Assembly (NCBI RefSeq): GCF_004116955.1
Contig: NZ_CP026362.1
Location: 3,352,001 to 3,407,500, forward strand
Origin: Bacillus vallismortis
Lineage (GTDB): Bacteria; Bacillota; Bacilli; Bacillales; Bacillaceae
Reading direction: 5' to 3'
DNA length: 55,500 nt
The notes under the pieces are model-generated. The model worked only from the letters and a program-made list of their open reading frames with translations, was not told the DNA's origin and searched no databases. A program made the position numbers and the translations under genes. Positions within the stretch are counted from its first letter, which is position 1; each line of letters starts with the position of its first letter. Positions 1 to 9,274 of the stretch are shown here, piece by piece.

Positions 1-2153
<2,153 letters not shown>

Positions 2154-2270
2154 GTTTGACTGACTACGCACATTGCTGTGCGATTTATAAAAATGAATTA
2201 ACAGGTACGTTTTGTCTTGTTTAGTTTTCAAAGATCATTTTTTTGTGCGCTTTGTTAAAGCAACTTTATT

Positions 2271-2299
2271 AGTATATAACGTTACTTCTTCAAAGTCAA
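2271..2299 (-). promoter_or_regulatory. rRNA operon promoter (sigma-A)
   Basis: On the reverse strand, TTGACT at 2294-2299 and TATACT at 2271-2276 are separated by 17 bp, about 120 bp upstream of mature 16S. It lies between tRNA-Ala and 16S, so it can drive the rRNA genes independently of the tRNA cluster. The start point should fall near 2264, in an AATAAAG context. Confidence 0.8.
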
Positions 2300-2321
2300 C
2301 AACTTTTTTAAAAACATTTAG

Positions 2322-2394
2322 TGGAGCCTAGCGGGATCGAACCGCTGACCTCCTGCGTGCAAAGCAGGCGCTCTCCCAGCTGAGCTAAGGCCCC
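2322..2394 (-). tRNA. tRNA-Ala (UGC)
   Basis: A 73-nt cloverleaf on the reverse strand with anticodon TGC. The acceptor stem carries the G3-T70 pair that identifies alanine tRNA. The gene does not encode CCA: the discriminator A is followed by CTA. It is the last tRNA before the 16S promoter. Confidence 0.95.
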
Positions 2395-2401
2395 ATTGGA
2401 A

Positions 2402-2478
2402 TGGTCGGGAAGACAGGATTCGAACCTGCGACCCCATGGTCCCAAACCATGTGCTCTACCAAGCTGAGCTACTTCCCG
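2402..2478 (-). tRNA. tRNA-Pro (UGG)
   Basis: A 77-nt reverse-strand tRNA including an encoded CCA, anticodon TGG, with complementary CGGGAAG and CTTCCCG acceptor arms. It lies 7 bp upstream of tRNA-Ala and is likely co-transcribed with it. Confidence 0.95.
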
Positions 2479-2503
2479 ATTGTCTATTCATTTAAAATAA
2501 TGA

Positions 2504-2580
2504 TGGCGCGCCCGAGAGGAGTCGAACCCCTAACCTTTTGATCCGTAGTCAAACGCTCTATCCAATTGAGCTACGGGCGC
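2504..2580 (-). tRNA. tRNA-Arg (ACG)
   Basis: A 77-nt reverse-strand tRNA including encoded CCA, with anticodon ACG in a CTACGGA loop and acceptor stem GCGCCCG paired with CGGGCGC. It is part of the Gly-Arg-Pro-Ala run. Confidence 0.95.
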
Positions 2581-2617
2581 AACAAGTGCATTTTAAAATA
2601 TCCCACTAGGATAAAAA

Positions 2618-2692
2618 TGGAGCGGAAGACGGGATTCGAACCCGCGACCCCCACCTTGGCAAGGTGGTGTTCTACCACTGAACTACTTCCGC
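2618..2692 (-). tRNA. tRNA-Gly (GCC)
   Basis: A 75-nt reverse-strand tRNA including encoded CCA, anticodon GCC in a TTGCCAA loop, acceptor stem GCGGAAG paired with CTTCCGC. It is the first complete tRNA after the prophage end, so its original upstream neighbours are now on the other side of the prophage. Confidence 0.95.
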
Positions 2693-2752
2693 ATATCGCA
2701 ATAAAAAAAGCTTTCTCCTTTTTGAGAAACCTTGATAATAATACCTTAATAA

Positions 2753-2799
2753 AGCTTCCAAGCGGGCTCGAACCGCTGACCTCTTCCTTACCATGGAAG
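2753..2799 (-). other. tRNA-Thr (GGU) 3' fragment; prophage attachment core
   Basis: The reverse strand holds the anticodon arm with GGT, the variable loop, the T arm and the 3' acceptor strand (GGAAGC) of a Bacillus tRNA-Thr. The D arm and 5' acceptor strand are missing: homology stops at about 2799, where phage sequence begins. A ~46-bp 3' tRNA piece at a prophage end is the usual remnant left by a tyrosine integrase. The intact tRNA should be rebuilt at the other end, beyond the window, next to the integrase. The exact crossover point cannot be set without that end. Confidence 0.8.
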
Positions 2800-2841
2800 A
2801 GCATCTTGAAAGTTTATATCCGGTTTCTTAGGACAAAAGTA

Positions 2842-2869
2842 ATTATAGCAGGGTTTTGATAAATGTCAA
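2842..2869 (-). promoter_or_regulatory. Consensus sigma-A promoter at the phage end, pointing into the tRNA genes
   Basis: On the reverse strand, TTGACA (2864-2869) and TATAAT (2842-2847) are both perfect, with a 16-bp spacer and an extended TGC just before the -10. Transcription would start near 2835 and run through the tRNA-Thr fragment into Gly, Arg, Pro and Ala. The nearest phage gene on this strand ends in a terminator at 2997-3022, so this promoter serves only host sequence. Confidence 0.8.
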
Positions 2870-2887
2870 TACGGTTTAAACAAATTT

Positions 2888-2938
2888 AGAAAGGTGGCGA
2901 ATAATCGTGTTTGCCACCTTTCTGCCACCCTGGGTGGC
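2888..2938. repeat. Inverted repeats built on GCCACC beside the attachment site
   Basis: Two adjacent perfect palindromes: 11-bp arms at 2888-2898 and 2913-2923, then 7-bp arms at 2924-2930 and 2932-2938. All arms share the core GCCACC or its complement. The position, 90-140 bp inside the prophage end, fits arm-type integrase or excisionase sites. A role as a transcript hairpin is also possible. Confidence 0.45.
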
Positions 2939-2996
2939 GGACACCTGAAATTAACCCCGAACAAATAATTCATTAAAATTAAAAATGAGCCCAAAA

Positions 2997-3022
2997 TAAA
3001 AAACCATCTATTATAAGATGGC
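2997..3022 (-). terminator. Rho-independent terminator
   Basis: On the reverse strand a hairpin with CCATCT/AGATGG arms (3004-3009, 3016-3021) is followed by a run of six T. It ends the operon of the two small regulators upstream and shields the host tRNA genes from phage read-through. Confidence 0.8.
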
Positions 3023-3024
3023 TT

Positions 3025-3237
3025 TCATTTAACAACTTTCAATGTTCTTGGTAATCCTTCTTCCCAAGTTACATATTCTTTTCTTCTTAATGCATCCAAA
3101 AGGCCTTTTACTGTGCTTGTTGATTTCAAACTTAGTTCTTTCATTAGTTCTCTATATGATGGAGGAAACCCCTTTTCCTTTATATGTTTTTCAATTGCCT
3201 TCAACGCTTCTAATTGTCTCTCTGTGATTTTACGCAT
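3025..3237 (-). CDS. LexA-like winged-helix DNA-binding protein (no protease domain)
   Basis: This 70-residue protein resembles the N-terminal DNA-binding domain of LexA: RQLEALKAI, then GFPPSYRELM and a recognition helix region STSTVKGLLDAL. It ends right after the wing, so the Ser/Lys autoproteolysis domain of full LexA is absent. The start at 3237 is chosen for the GAGGGG site upstream; a longer frame reaches 3393 but has no such site. It overlaps the preceding gene by 8 bp, so the two are probably translated together. It may bind SOS-type operators; that is inference. Confidence 0.75.
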   Translation of the reverse strand: MRKITERQLEALKAIEKHIKEKGFPPSYRELMKELSLKSTSTVKGLLDALRRKEYVTWEEGLPRTLKVVK

Positions 3238-3457
3238 AATTCCTGACCCCTCTTTTAGTTGTTGCAGGAGAAACTGCAAGGATATTTTCGATAGTAAACG
3301 TCTTTGTTTGTCGGCTGGTGAAACAATAAGCTCGAATGTAACCCTGCTTAATTTGCCGAACAATAATTGATCTCTTTGTGATAAGGCCGTCATTTTTCAT
3401 ATAAATCATATCTAATGCTGTTTTCTCATTTAATGAACGTTTTAAAATCGATTCCAT
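3230..3457 (-). CDS. Small WYL-domain-like protein
   Basis: 75 residues. The core (ALDMIYMKNDG, an arginine-rich strand, then IRAYCFTSRQTKTFTIENI) looks like the beta-rich part of a WYL domain, a ligand-sensing module of bacterial regulators, here without a DNA-binding domain. The start at 3457 is set by GGAGGAGGAAAGC just upstream; an earlier ATG at 3481 lacks a site. It shares an operon with the LexA-like gene, so the pair could act as a split regulator. Two LexA-type boxes lie upstream. Confidence 0.6.
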   Translation of the reverse strand: MESILKRSLNEKTALDMIYMKNDGLITKRSIIVRQIKQGYIRAYCFTSRQTKTFTIENILAVSPATTKRGVRNYA

Positions 3458-3491
3458 GCTTTCCTCCTCCTTCTTTACCATTATTTTATAC

Positions 3492-3535
3492 GAACGTTAG
3501 TTCTGTTTCAAGTTGAAAAGCGAATGTTTGTTCTG
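3492..3535. promoter_or_regulatory. Two LexA (DinR) SOS-box-like operators between divergent genes
   Basis: CGAAC-GTTA-GTTCT at 3492-3505 and CGAAT-GTTT-GTTCT at 3522-3535 match the Bacillus SOS box CGAAC-N4-GTTCG at most positions; the first has intact GAAC-N4-GTTC. Their starts are exactly 30 bp apart. They sit between the leftward small regulators and the rightward YolD-like gene, so both units are likely DNA-damage inducible. Confidence 0.65.
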
Positions 3536-3562
3536 TTATTATTTACTCAAGGAGTGATGAAC

Positions 3563-3895
3563 ATGTCTGAAGGAATTTTTGATAAACGGTGGGAACAAAA
3601 ATTTATCTTGCCCGAACACAGAGAAGCTTTATTACATAGAAAGATCGAAACCAAAAAAATTGAAAAGCCTGTTCTTGATGGATACCAACTTGAGGAAATG
3701 GCGCGGGTTATTTCTGAAGCAATGGAGAACAATGCGGCTATGACCATTAGTTTTTATAGAAATGGCTTTATTGAGGACGTAACCGGACATGTTCATTACA
3801 TAAATGAAGTTAATCAAAATCTACATGTAAAGGATTTTAAAGGGGATACTAATTATATAGCATTTGATTGGCTTGTTTTTGCAGAAACAAAATAA
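3563..3895 (+). CDS. YolD-like family protein
   Basis: 110 residues. The segment LPEHREALLHRK, then a helix with LEEMARVISEAM and the strands ITISFYRNG...GHVHYI, follows the YolD family found beside uvrX-type polymerases in SPbeta and elsewhere in B. subtilis. Members are usually SOS-controlled. No UvrX-like polymerase is next to it here, which is odd. The start at 3563 is picked for AAGGAG 8 nt upstream; an ATG at 3557 is too close to that site. Confidence 0.8.
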   Translation: MSEGIFDKRWEQKFILPEHREALLHRKIETKKIEKPVLDGYQLEEMARVISEAMENNAAMTISFYRNGFIEDVTGHVHYINEVNQNLHVKDFKGDTNYIAFDWLVFAETK

Positions 3896-3914
3896 CCCTC
3901 TCTAAACGAGAGGG
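3896..3914 (-). terminator. Hairpin terminator between YolD-like gene and phr
   Basis: CCCTCTC/GAGAGGG arms (3896-3902, 3908-3914) with a 5-nt loop. On the reverse strand it is followed by TTATTTTGTTT, so it mainly ends rap-phr transcription; it may also stop the rightward YolD-like transcript. Confidence 0.6.
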
Positions 3915-3924
3915 GCACTGCAAG

Positions 3925-4077
3925 TTATGTTTGTAATCTTGCAGCCATTTGCATTTCTTCTTTTTTTGTGTTAGATAAATCAGTATGCACTTGCAAACTG
4001 CCTCCAATAAAAGCAATTAACCCAGCCACAATAACTATGGAGGAAACAGACAAACCGATTTGCTTTTTAATATTCAT
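3925..4077 (-). CDS. Phr signalling peptide precursor
   Basis: A 50-residue precursor: basic start MNIKKQ, a hydrophobic export segment (residues ~7-28), then a hydrophilic tail ending in ...MAARLQT. Bacillus Phr peptides are cut to C-terminal penta- or hexapeptides with a basic residue in second place; PhrA gives ARNQT, so ARLQT is the predicted mature peptide. The start lies inside the end of rap (11-bp overlap), the usual rap-phr layout. The re-imported peptide should bind and block the neighbouring Rap. Confidence 0.85.
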   Translation of the reverse strand: MNIKKQIGLSVSSIVIVAGLIAFIGGSLQVHTDLSNTKKEEMQMAARLQT

Positions 4078-5197
4078 ACAAGCAATCACCTCGCTGAATT
4101 TGAAGTTGTGCCTCAACCATCTGATCATAATACATTGTAGCATTTTCATAGTCTTTTGACTCTTTGAAGTAATTAGCTGTGAGAAGTGTCAATTCTTCTA
4201 TATATGAAAACATGTGGATATTTTTTAGTTTATCTAATATTTTGGTGAGTGCTTTCTCATTACCACCTTCGACGTATAATGCTTTCAAATACTCATTCAA
4301 CAATACAAAAAGATGATCTTCATATTCTTTCGATAACTCTAAACCCTTTTGTAAGATTATACTTGCCTCATCCTTTTTCTGTTTGAACAAAACAATAGCC
4401 AATGAATAAAAACAGTGAGGGAGTGTCTGGGACTTTATTTCTTCACCAACAGCAATAGACTCTTTTAAATACTCTTCAGCTATATCAGTTTGGTCCATAT
4501 AGTGGTGACTCTCGCCTAGATTGTAAAGTGCTGAAGTAATTAGCCTTTTATGACCTAATTCTTTAGCCAACTTTAAAGCTTCTTCAAGATGCTGTAAACC
4601 TTTTTCGTAATGTTTAAAGTCGAGATAGTTACCAACAACTACGAATAGACTTTGAATTTTACGGACTTTGTATAGTGGGTGCTGATCATATACTTCAAGT
4701 GCTTTCAATATATGATGCATAGAGACGTGCGTTTGTTTCATATTGTAATATGCTTCAGCTACTTTAAAATGAAATTCCGCCTGCTCAATTTCATCCTTTA
4801 CAGCATAAAGTTCTTTTTCTGCTTTACGATAAAAGTTTATGGCCTCTACATATTCTTTATGATCAAATTCATACATACCGCGGAAAAATAACGAGTAATA
4901 CTTCAGGAGTCCAGTTAGTTTTTTTTGTGGAGTTTCAATCTTTTCAAGTAATTCAGCTATACTCGGTCGTGACGTCCTATACTTTTTCTCCGGTTCTAAG
5001 TAATCGAGCATCAACTGATGACGAAAACACATAAGAGAATAATATATCAGTAAATCCTGGTCCTCTTCCATTTTTTTAATTTCCTGTTCAACTTCAACTT
5101 TCAAAATTTCAGCATCCGGAACACTGAATTGACGAATCATTTTATACCAGTCGTTGATTTTAACGCCTACATGTGACGATGGCAAAACCAAATCCAT
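4067..5197 (-). CDS. Rap family TPR regulator (response regulator aspartate phosphatase type)
   Basis: 376 residues, the standard Rap length. An N-terminal three-helix bundle (about 1-70) is followed by repeated TPR helices, e.g. around 130 (FHFKVAEAYYNMKQ), 225 (ALYNLGESHHYMDQ) and 265 (YSLAIVLFKQKKD). Rap proteins dephosphorylate Spo0F or sequester regulators such as ComA, and are inhibited by their Phr. The start has GGGAGG 8 nt upstream. On mobile elements Rap-Phr pairs time excision, induction or host development; the target here cannot be told from sequence. Confidence 0.93.
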   Translation of the reverse strand: MDLVLPSSHVGVKINDWYKMIRQFSVPDAEILKVEVEQEIKKMEEDQDLLIYYSLMCFRHQLMLDYLEPEKKYRTSRPSIAELLEKIETPQKKLTGLLKYYSLFFRGMYEFDHKEYVEAINFYRKAEKELYAVKDEIEQAEFHFKVAEAYYNMKQTHVSMHHILKALEVYDQHPLYKVRKIQSLFVVVGNYLDFKHYEKGLQHLEEALKLAKELGHKRLITSALYNLGESHHYMDQTDIAEEYLKESIAVGEEIKSQTLPHCFYSLAIVLFKQKKDEASIILQKGLELSKEYEDHLFVLLNEYLKALYVEGGNEKALTKILDKLKNIHMFSYIEELTLLTANYFKESKDYENATMYYDQMVEAQLQIQRGDCLYEY

Positions 5198-5324
5198 GGC
5201 TTAACCTCCCTCTCCATCCTTTTTATGTAATATTTTATCATTTTCCATATAATGCTTGTCCGCAAAAAAACCGCAAACTTTTTCTTCGGTTCAATTCATA
5301 ATTCTTAAAAATAAAATTCATAAT

Positions 5325-5353
5325 AAAAAAGCAGGCGTTACGCCTGCTTTTTT
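5325..5353 (-). terminator. Rho-independent terminator
   Basis: GCAGGCG/CGCCTGC arms (5331-5337, 5341-5347) flanked by six A and six T, so it works in both directions. The stop codon of the 58-residue membrane protein lies in its loop. Confidence 0.85.
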
Positions 5354-5514
5354 GTAAGGACTCTATCAATTAAAAACAAAAACAAACTGAATAACAAGGA
5401 CATAACTAACATGTCGAGTATAGTTATCCCCGAATCTCTCTTTATACCGAAGAACAAAATAGCTTGTAAAATTAAAGAGACCAAGAAAAACAATATGTAC
5501 TTCATACTTTTCAT
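5338..5514 (-). CDS. Small two-helix membrane protein, candidate immunity partner
   Basis: 58 residues, too short for simple gene calling. Two hydrophobic segments (about 6-23 and 33-50) are joined by a short KRDSG turn, and the tail is basic. AAGGGG lies 10 nt before the ATG. It sits 24 bp downstream of the secreted peptide gene at 5539 in the same direction. That layout, secreted peptide then small membrane protein, resembles bacteriocin-immunity pairs; the function is inferred, not recognised. Confidence 0.6.
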   Translation of the reverse strand: MKSMKYILFFLVSLILQAILFFGIKRDSGITILDMLVMSLLFSLFLFLIDRVLTKKQA

Positions 5515-5538
5515 GTTAGAACATCCCCTTTAGCGTTT

Positions 5539-6072
5539 TTATTTACCGATACAACGTACACTAAACCAAGCTAAACTTGCAGCTAAACCAACTACTCCGC
5601 CCTTAATGGCATTTTTACCTACTATTTTAATGATCTGAATTGCAGCTTCTTTCCAGAGTTTCTTTTCAAGTAATTTTTGTAAACCACCTGTAATAAAGCC
5701 GATTCCAGTGAAGTCAATGATCTTGTCTTTCAAGCAACCCATATATGATGCTGTCGAGAAATCTCCTGCAGGATTTGGAACACCTACTAGGTCAGATTCA
5801 GTGAGCTCCTCACCATTAACCATTTTAACAAAGGCAACGATAGGCGCAACGTTCTCAGGTCCGAATTTTTCAGAGACTAATTGCTCATTTACAACATATT
5901 TGCCATTTTCGAGAGTAGATGCTTCATCAAATATAAACTGCATTTCCTGTGCTAATTGGTCTTCTTCTGAAAGATTTTGCGCATTAGCAAATGGCGTAAA
6001 CACCGCTACAGATAAAGCTAAAGCACACATCAAGGCAACAATAGACTTCCAATTTTTCTTTAAGGTAATCAA
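5539..6072 (-). CDS. Secreted SdpC-like peptide precursor (putative bacteriocin)
   Basis: 177 residues starting at TTG with AAAGGAGG upstream. A Sec signal peptide (1-31, ending ANA-Q) is followed by an acidic pro-region (~33-107), then a hydrophobic, glycine-rich C-terminal part bounded by Cys113 and Cys174. That order of signal, acidic propeptide and two-cysteine hydrophobic toxin recalls the cannibalism toxin SdpC, though I see no close sequence match. No SdpA or SdpB maturation genes are nearby. A promoter (TTGATA-17-TATAAC) lies at 6117-6145. Confidence 0.6.
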   Translation of the reverse strand: MITLKKNWKSIVALMCALALSVAVFTPFANAQNLSEEDQLAQEMQFIFDEASTLENGKYVVNEQLVSEKFGPENVAPIVAFVKMVNGEELTESDLVGVPNPAGDFSTASYMGCLKDKIIDFTGIGFITGGLQKLLEKKLWKEAAIQIIKIVGKNAIKGGVVGLAASLAWFSVRCIGK

Positions 6073-6116
6073 CTTTGAAACTCCTCCTTTGGAAATGATT
6101 AGTATTACCTAATATT

Positions 6117-6145
6117 GTTATATCAATTATCCATGCACTTATCAA
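6117..6145 (-). promoter_or_regulatory. Sigma-A-type promoter for the secreted peptide gene
   Basis: Reverse strand TTGATA (6140-6145), 17 bp, TATAAC (6117-6122), about 45 bp upstream of the TTG start at 6072. Confidence 0.55.
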
Positions 6146-6214
6146 CCATATTTTACATAATTATCAATCACGTGGTAATATTTTGATATCAAAACAGTTT
6201 AGAAGGGATAGATA

Positions 6215-7927
6215 ATGAAAGTATTTGAAGCTAAATCACTGCTTTCTGAAGCTGAAAACCGAGCAAAGGAATATAAAGTAACAAGGAATCAAATGGTTAA
6301 ATTAAAGAAAGCATTTAAAGCTGTCGCTGATTTAGATGATAGTGAGTTTTCTGGTAAAGGCGCCAATAACATTAAATCATTTTATGAAGATCAGGCTGGC
6401 ATTGCTGACCAATGGATTGATCTAATTGAGATGAAAATTTCTTTTTTAACGAGTATTCCTGGTATTTTGGAAGACGCTAGCTTATCAGATGCCTACATAG
6501 AAGAATCTTTCTTAGAGCATGAGTTGGCCAATGCTAATTCTAAATCAAAATCCATCATGTCAGAACAGAAAAAGGCCATCAAAGACATCTTAAATGAAAT
6601 ACACGATATCCTTCCCTTAGATGTTTTTTCAACGGAAGATTTTAAAAATGAGTTATCTTCTGCTGAGAAAAAACGAAAAAATACAGTCGAGAAAATAAGT
6701 GAAGTCGATGAAAACCTAACGTCAGAATACGCCCTTTCAGAAGCAAATGAACAAATGATTCAGGCTGATTACCAAGCACTCATGAACGCTACAGCAAAAG
6801 GCAAGAGCGCCTCTCCCATCCACTATAATGCCAAGGCTTATAGGGACAGTGAAATTCATAAGATGACCGAGGATGTAAAAAAACAAACTACTGACTATAT
6901 TTCCTTTAAAGATCAGCAGGCCGAACAAAGAAGAATTGCGAAGGAACAAGAGGAGCTCGCAAATAGGCCATGGTATGAAAAGACCTGGGATGTCGTTTGT
7001 AATTTTACGGGGGAAGTCTCCGGATATTATGATTATAAGAGAGCTGCTGATGGCGTCGATCCAGTCACCGGTGAAAAATTAACTGATGGGCAACGGGTGG
7101 CAGCTGGCGCAATGGCTGCGGCAGGATACATCCCTATAGTTGGCTGGGCCGGGAAATTAGCCAAAGGCGGAAAAGCTGTTTACTCAACGAGCAAAGCCAT
7201 CTATAGGGCAGACAAAGCGCTTGATATCTATAAAACTTCTAAGACATTCCCTGCCCTTCAAAACTCCAGTAAAGGACTCTACGGTCTTGCGTCAGCGAAT
7301 GGTTTTAGTGAAGCAATAACCGGCCGCGATATGTTTAGGAATAAGATTTCCGAGGAGAGACGTGAAAACAGCTTAAACAGTGCGCTTGCCTCAATTGCTC
7401 CGATAGGAATGATTGGTGCAGGTAAAGCATTAAAAATAAATTCTGGCGCAGGTAAACCTTCCAACTTATTCAGAGGAGAAGATTTCCCTTATGCAACAAA
7501 AAGACCAAATGGTATCGGTAAATCTCATATTTCACCTGAGACCGGGAACCTTGTCCCCGCAAACAAAAGTGGAATGTATCAAGGCCGTCAGGTAACTGTT
7601 ACAGAACATATTTTAGGAGGGTATAGGAAAGGTGGAAAATCCAATAGTCCATATACCAGTTTTACAATTAACAAAAAGATAGCAAAAGGTTACGGGGAAT
7701 ATACTATTGAATTAAATATATCAGCTCTACGAAAAGCCATACGTTCTGGAGAACTAAAAGGAGTTGCTATCCTAAATCCAAAACAAATTGAGAGACTTAT
7801 AAAAAACGACACGAGACAAACAGAAAACTGGAAGAAAAAAGCTCTAAAATGGACTAGTAGAGATACAGAGTATTTTGTTAAGGGTGAGATACCAAAAGAA
7901 TACTTCAAAATGTTTCCTAAGGAGTGA
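6215..7927 (+). CDS. LXG polymorphic toxin with ADP-ribosyltransferase-like C-terminus
   Basis: 570 residues. The N-terminal ~230 form the helical LXG domain ([14 protein letters not shown]...) that targets toxins to the type VII (Yuk/Ess) secretion machinery. A pretoxin linker follows at ~270-320 ([30 protein letters not shown]). The last ~150 residues are the variable toxin tip: LFRGEDFP, then SPYTSFT and finally [15 protein letters not shown], an arrangement like the R-S-E residues of ADP-ribosyltransferases. This tip call is tentative. It differs from the RNase tips of YobL, YxiD or YeeF. The next gene is the probable antidote. Confidence 0.8.
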   Translation: MKVFEAKSLLSEAENRAKEYKVTRNQMVKLKKAFKAVADLDDSEFSGKGANNIKSFYEDQAGIADQWIDLIEMKISFLTSIPGILEDASLSDAYIEESFLEHELANANSKSKSIMSEQKKAIKDILNEIHDILPLDVFSTEDFKNELSSAEKKRKNTVEKISEVDENLTSEYALSEANEQMIQADYQALMNATAKGKSASPIHYNAKAYRDSEIHKMTEDVKKQTTDYISFKDQQAEQRRIAKEQEELANRPWYEKTWDVVCNFTGEVSGYYDYKRAADGVDPVTGEKLTDGQRVAAGAMAAAGYIPIVGWAGKLAKGGKAVYSTSKAIYRADKALDIYKTSKTFPALQNSSKGLYGLASANGFSEAITGRDMFRNKISEERRENSLNSALASIAPIGMIGAGKALKINSGAGKPSNLFRGEDFPYATKRPNGIGKSHISPETGNLVPANKSGMYQGRQVTVTEHILGGYRKGGKSNSPYTSFTINKKIAKGYGEYTIELNISALRKAIRSGELKGVAILNPKQIERLIKNDTRQTENWKKKALKWTSRDTEYFVKGEIPKEYFKMFPKE

Positions 7928-7932
7928 AGAGA

Positions 7933-8217
7933 ATGTTTCTTTATTATCAAAATGAGTGCTTAGGTGAGATAGATGGAGCAACAATAGAAGGACCTTGGGC
8001 TTATGGAAAAATTAAACCTAATGACAATATGGAAAAATTCAAAGATTTTTTTAGAGCAGTGGTGGATGAAGATGATCCCTCTGCAATCGAGAAGTTTGAT
8101 GATGCTCTACTAGATGATGATAATTGGTTTATCATCGATGATGAGCAAAAAAAAGTAGGGATTTCTTTACCAGGAATCTACGAAGAAGATAACGAAATAA
8201 ACTGGAGATGGAGATAA
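7933..8217 (+). CDS. Probable immunity protein for the LXG toxin
   Basis: 94 residues, very acidic (DEDDP, DDALLDDDN, EEDNE), a common feature of polymorphic-toxin immunity proteins. It begins 5 bp after the toxin stop. The ATG at 7933 is preferred because AAGGAG lies 8 nt before it; a GTG at 7924 overlaps the toxin stop. The family is not recognised; the role rests on position. Confidence 0.7.
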   Translation: MFLYYQNECLGEIDGATIEGPWAYGKIKPNDNMEKFKDFFRAVVDEDDPSAIEKFDDALLDDDNWFIIDDEQKKVGISLPGIYEEDNEINWRWR

Positions 8218-8221
8218 AAAC

Positions 8222-8256
8222 AAAAAGGCCCCCTCATAAAGAGGCAGGGCCTTTTT
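8222..8256. terminator. Bidirectional terminator between toxin cassette and lysis genes
   Basis: AAAAAGGCC/GGCCTTTTT outer arms with an inner CCCTC/GAGGC-type stem. It separates the convergent immunity gene and the amidase gene and closes the long leftward late operon. Confidence 0.8.
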
Positions 8257-9230
8257 CATTTCAATTTCTCTTCAATTTTCGCTTTTGTCTTAGGTCCATA
8301 AACGCCATCAGCAGTCAGACCACTTACTGACTGGAATCGTTTGACTGCATTTGCTGTTTTCGGCCCATAAACGCCATCAATGCCATTATTTTTCGCCCCT
8401 TTATCCGGATAAAAATAAAGAGCAGCAAGAGCATTTTGAACTTGTCTGACATTTGTTCCTTTCGTCATCGGACTTGTCACTTTAATAATTCCGGAAGGAA
8501 GCGGGTATGATGTCTTTTTGCCGCTTGTTTTAGCGCTGCTGGATGAAATGGATCCTTTTAGTTTCAACTTTTGTCCAACTGTAATTTTATTCGGATCTTT
8601 AATGTTATTCCAGCTCTGAAGATTTGCCACACTCACTCCGTGCTCTTTTGCTATTGCAGAAAGAGTATCACCTTTTTTCACTGTATATGTTGTTCCGGAT
8701 CCTGAAGAGCCGCCTGAAGACGCTGAGCTTTCGCCTCCGATTTTTCTTAATTCATCAGCGATAGCGGCTTTTACTTCATCCCATCGACCCTCTGACAAAA
8801 TCCGGTGAGGGCAAAATTTCCCGTTCCAGTCTTGATGTTTGCGAACTCGATCAACACCCCAGCCGCGTTCTTTAAGCAGCTGCGCCACAAACTTGATCGC
8901 CAGCTTTTCAGCAGCGTAGTATTTAGCACCTCCGGACTCGCTATAACAGATTTCGACACCAATCGACTTACGATTCCCGGGACCGTTTGTTCCGTCACCT
9001 GTGTGCCATGCATTGCGATTTAATGGTAGTCCTTGAATAACCTCTTTGTCATCAACGGCAAAGTGAAAACTAGTTGAACTGGTGTTTCCAATCATGTAAC
9101 TGATCTCGTTAGCAGCTGACGCATCATTTGCCGTGTTATGGATGGTAATGTATTCCGCCGTCATGGGGTTTGGACATTTCAAAGCATATTTAGCTTCTGA
9201 TACAAGATTCTTTTTAACTGAGATTGTCAT
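8256..9230 (-). CDS. xlyB: N-acetylmuramoyl-L-alanine amidase, phage endolysin (XlyB-like)
   Basis: 324 residues. An Amidase_2 domain (~22-155) has the zinc ligands His31 (TIHNT), His132 (RKHQDW) and Cys140, with Glu93 in GVEIC. One LysM repeat follows (~181-224), then a peptidoglycan-binding_1 domain (~253-322, two DGVYGPKT repeats). The N-terminal half is very close to PBSX XlyB as I remember it. It cleaves the peptide from muramic acid at lysis after the holin opens the membrane. It is the last gene of the late operon. Confidence 0.93.
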   Translation of the reverse strand: MTISVKKNLVSEAKYALKCPNPMTAEYITIHNTANDASAANEISYMIGNTSSTSFHFAVDDKEVIQGLPLNRNAWHTGDGTNGPGNRKSIGVEICYSESGGAKYYAAEKLAIKFVAQLLKERGWGVDRVRKHQDWNGKFCPHRILSEGRWDEVKAAIADELRKIGGESSASSGGSSGSGTTYTVKKGDTLSAIAKEHGVSVANLQSWNNIKDPNKITVGQKLKLKGSISSSSAKTSGKKTSYPLPSGIIKVTSPMTKGTNVRQVQNALAALYFYPDKGAKNNGIDGVYGPKTANAVKRFQSVSGLTADGVYGPKTKAKIEEKLK

Positions 9231-9274
9231 ATGTTTCCTCTCCTATTCTTTTTTTAGATAAAAAAGGCTGCCAG

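Noticed and set aside
2571..2859. Frames over the tRNA genes
   Set aside because: They cross tRNA-Gly, tRNA-Arg and the tRNA-Thr fragment and carry no protein features.
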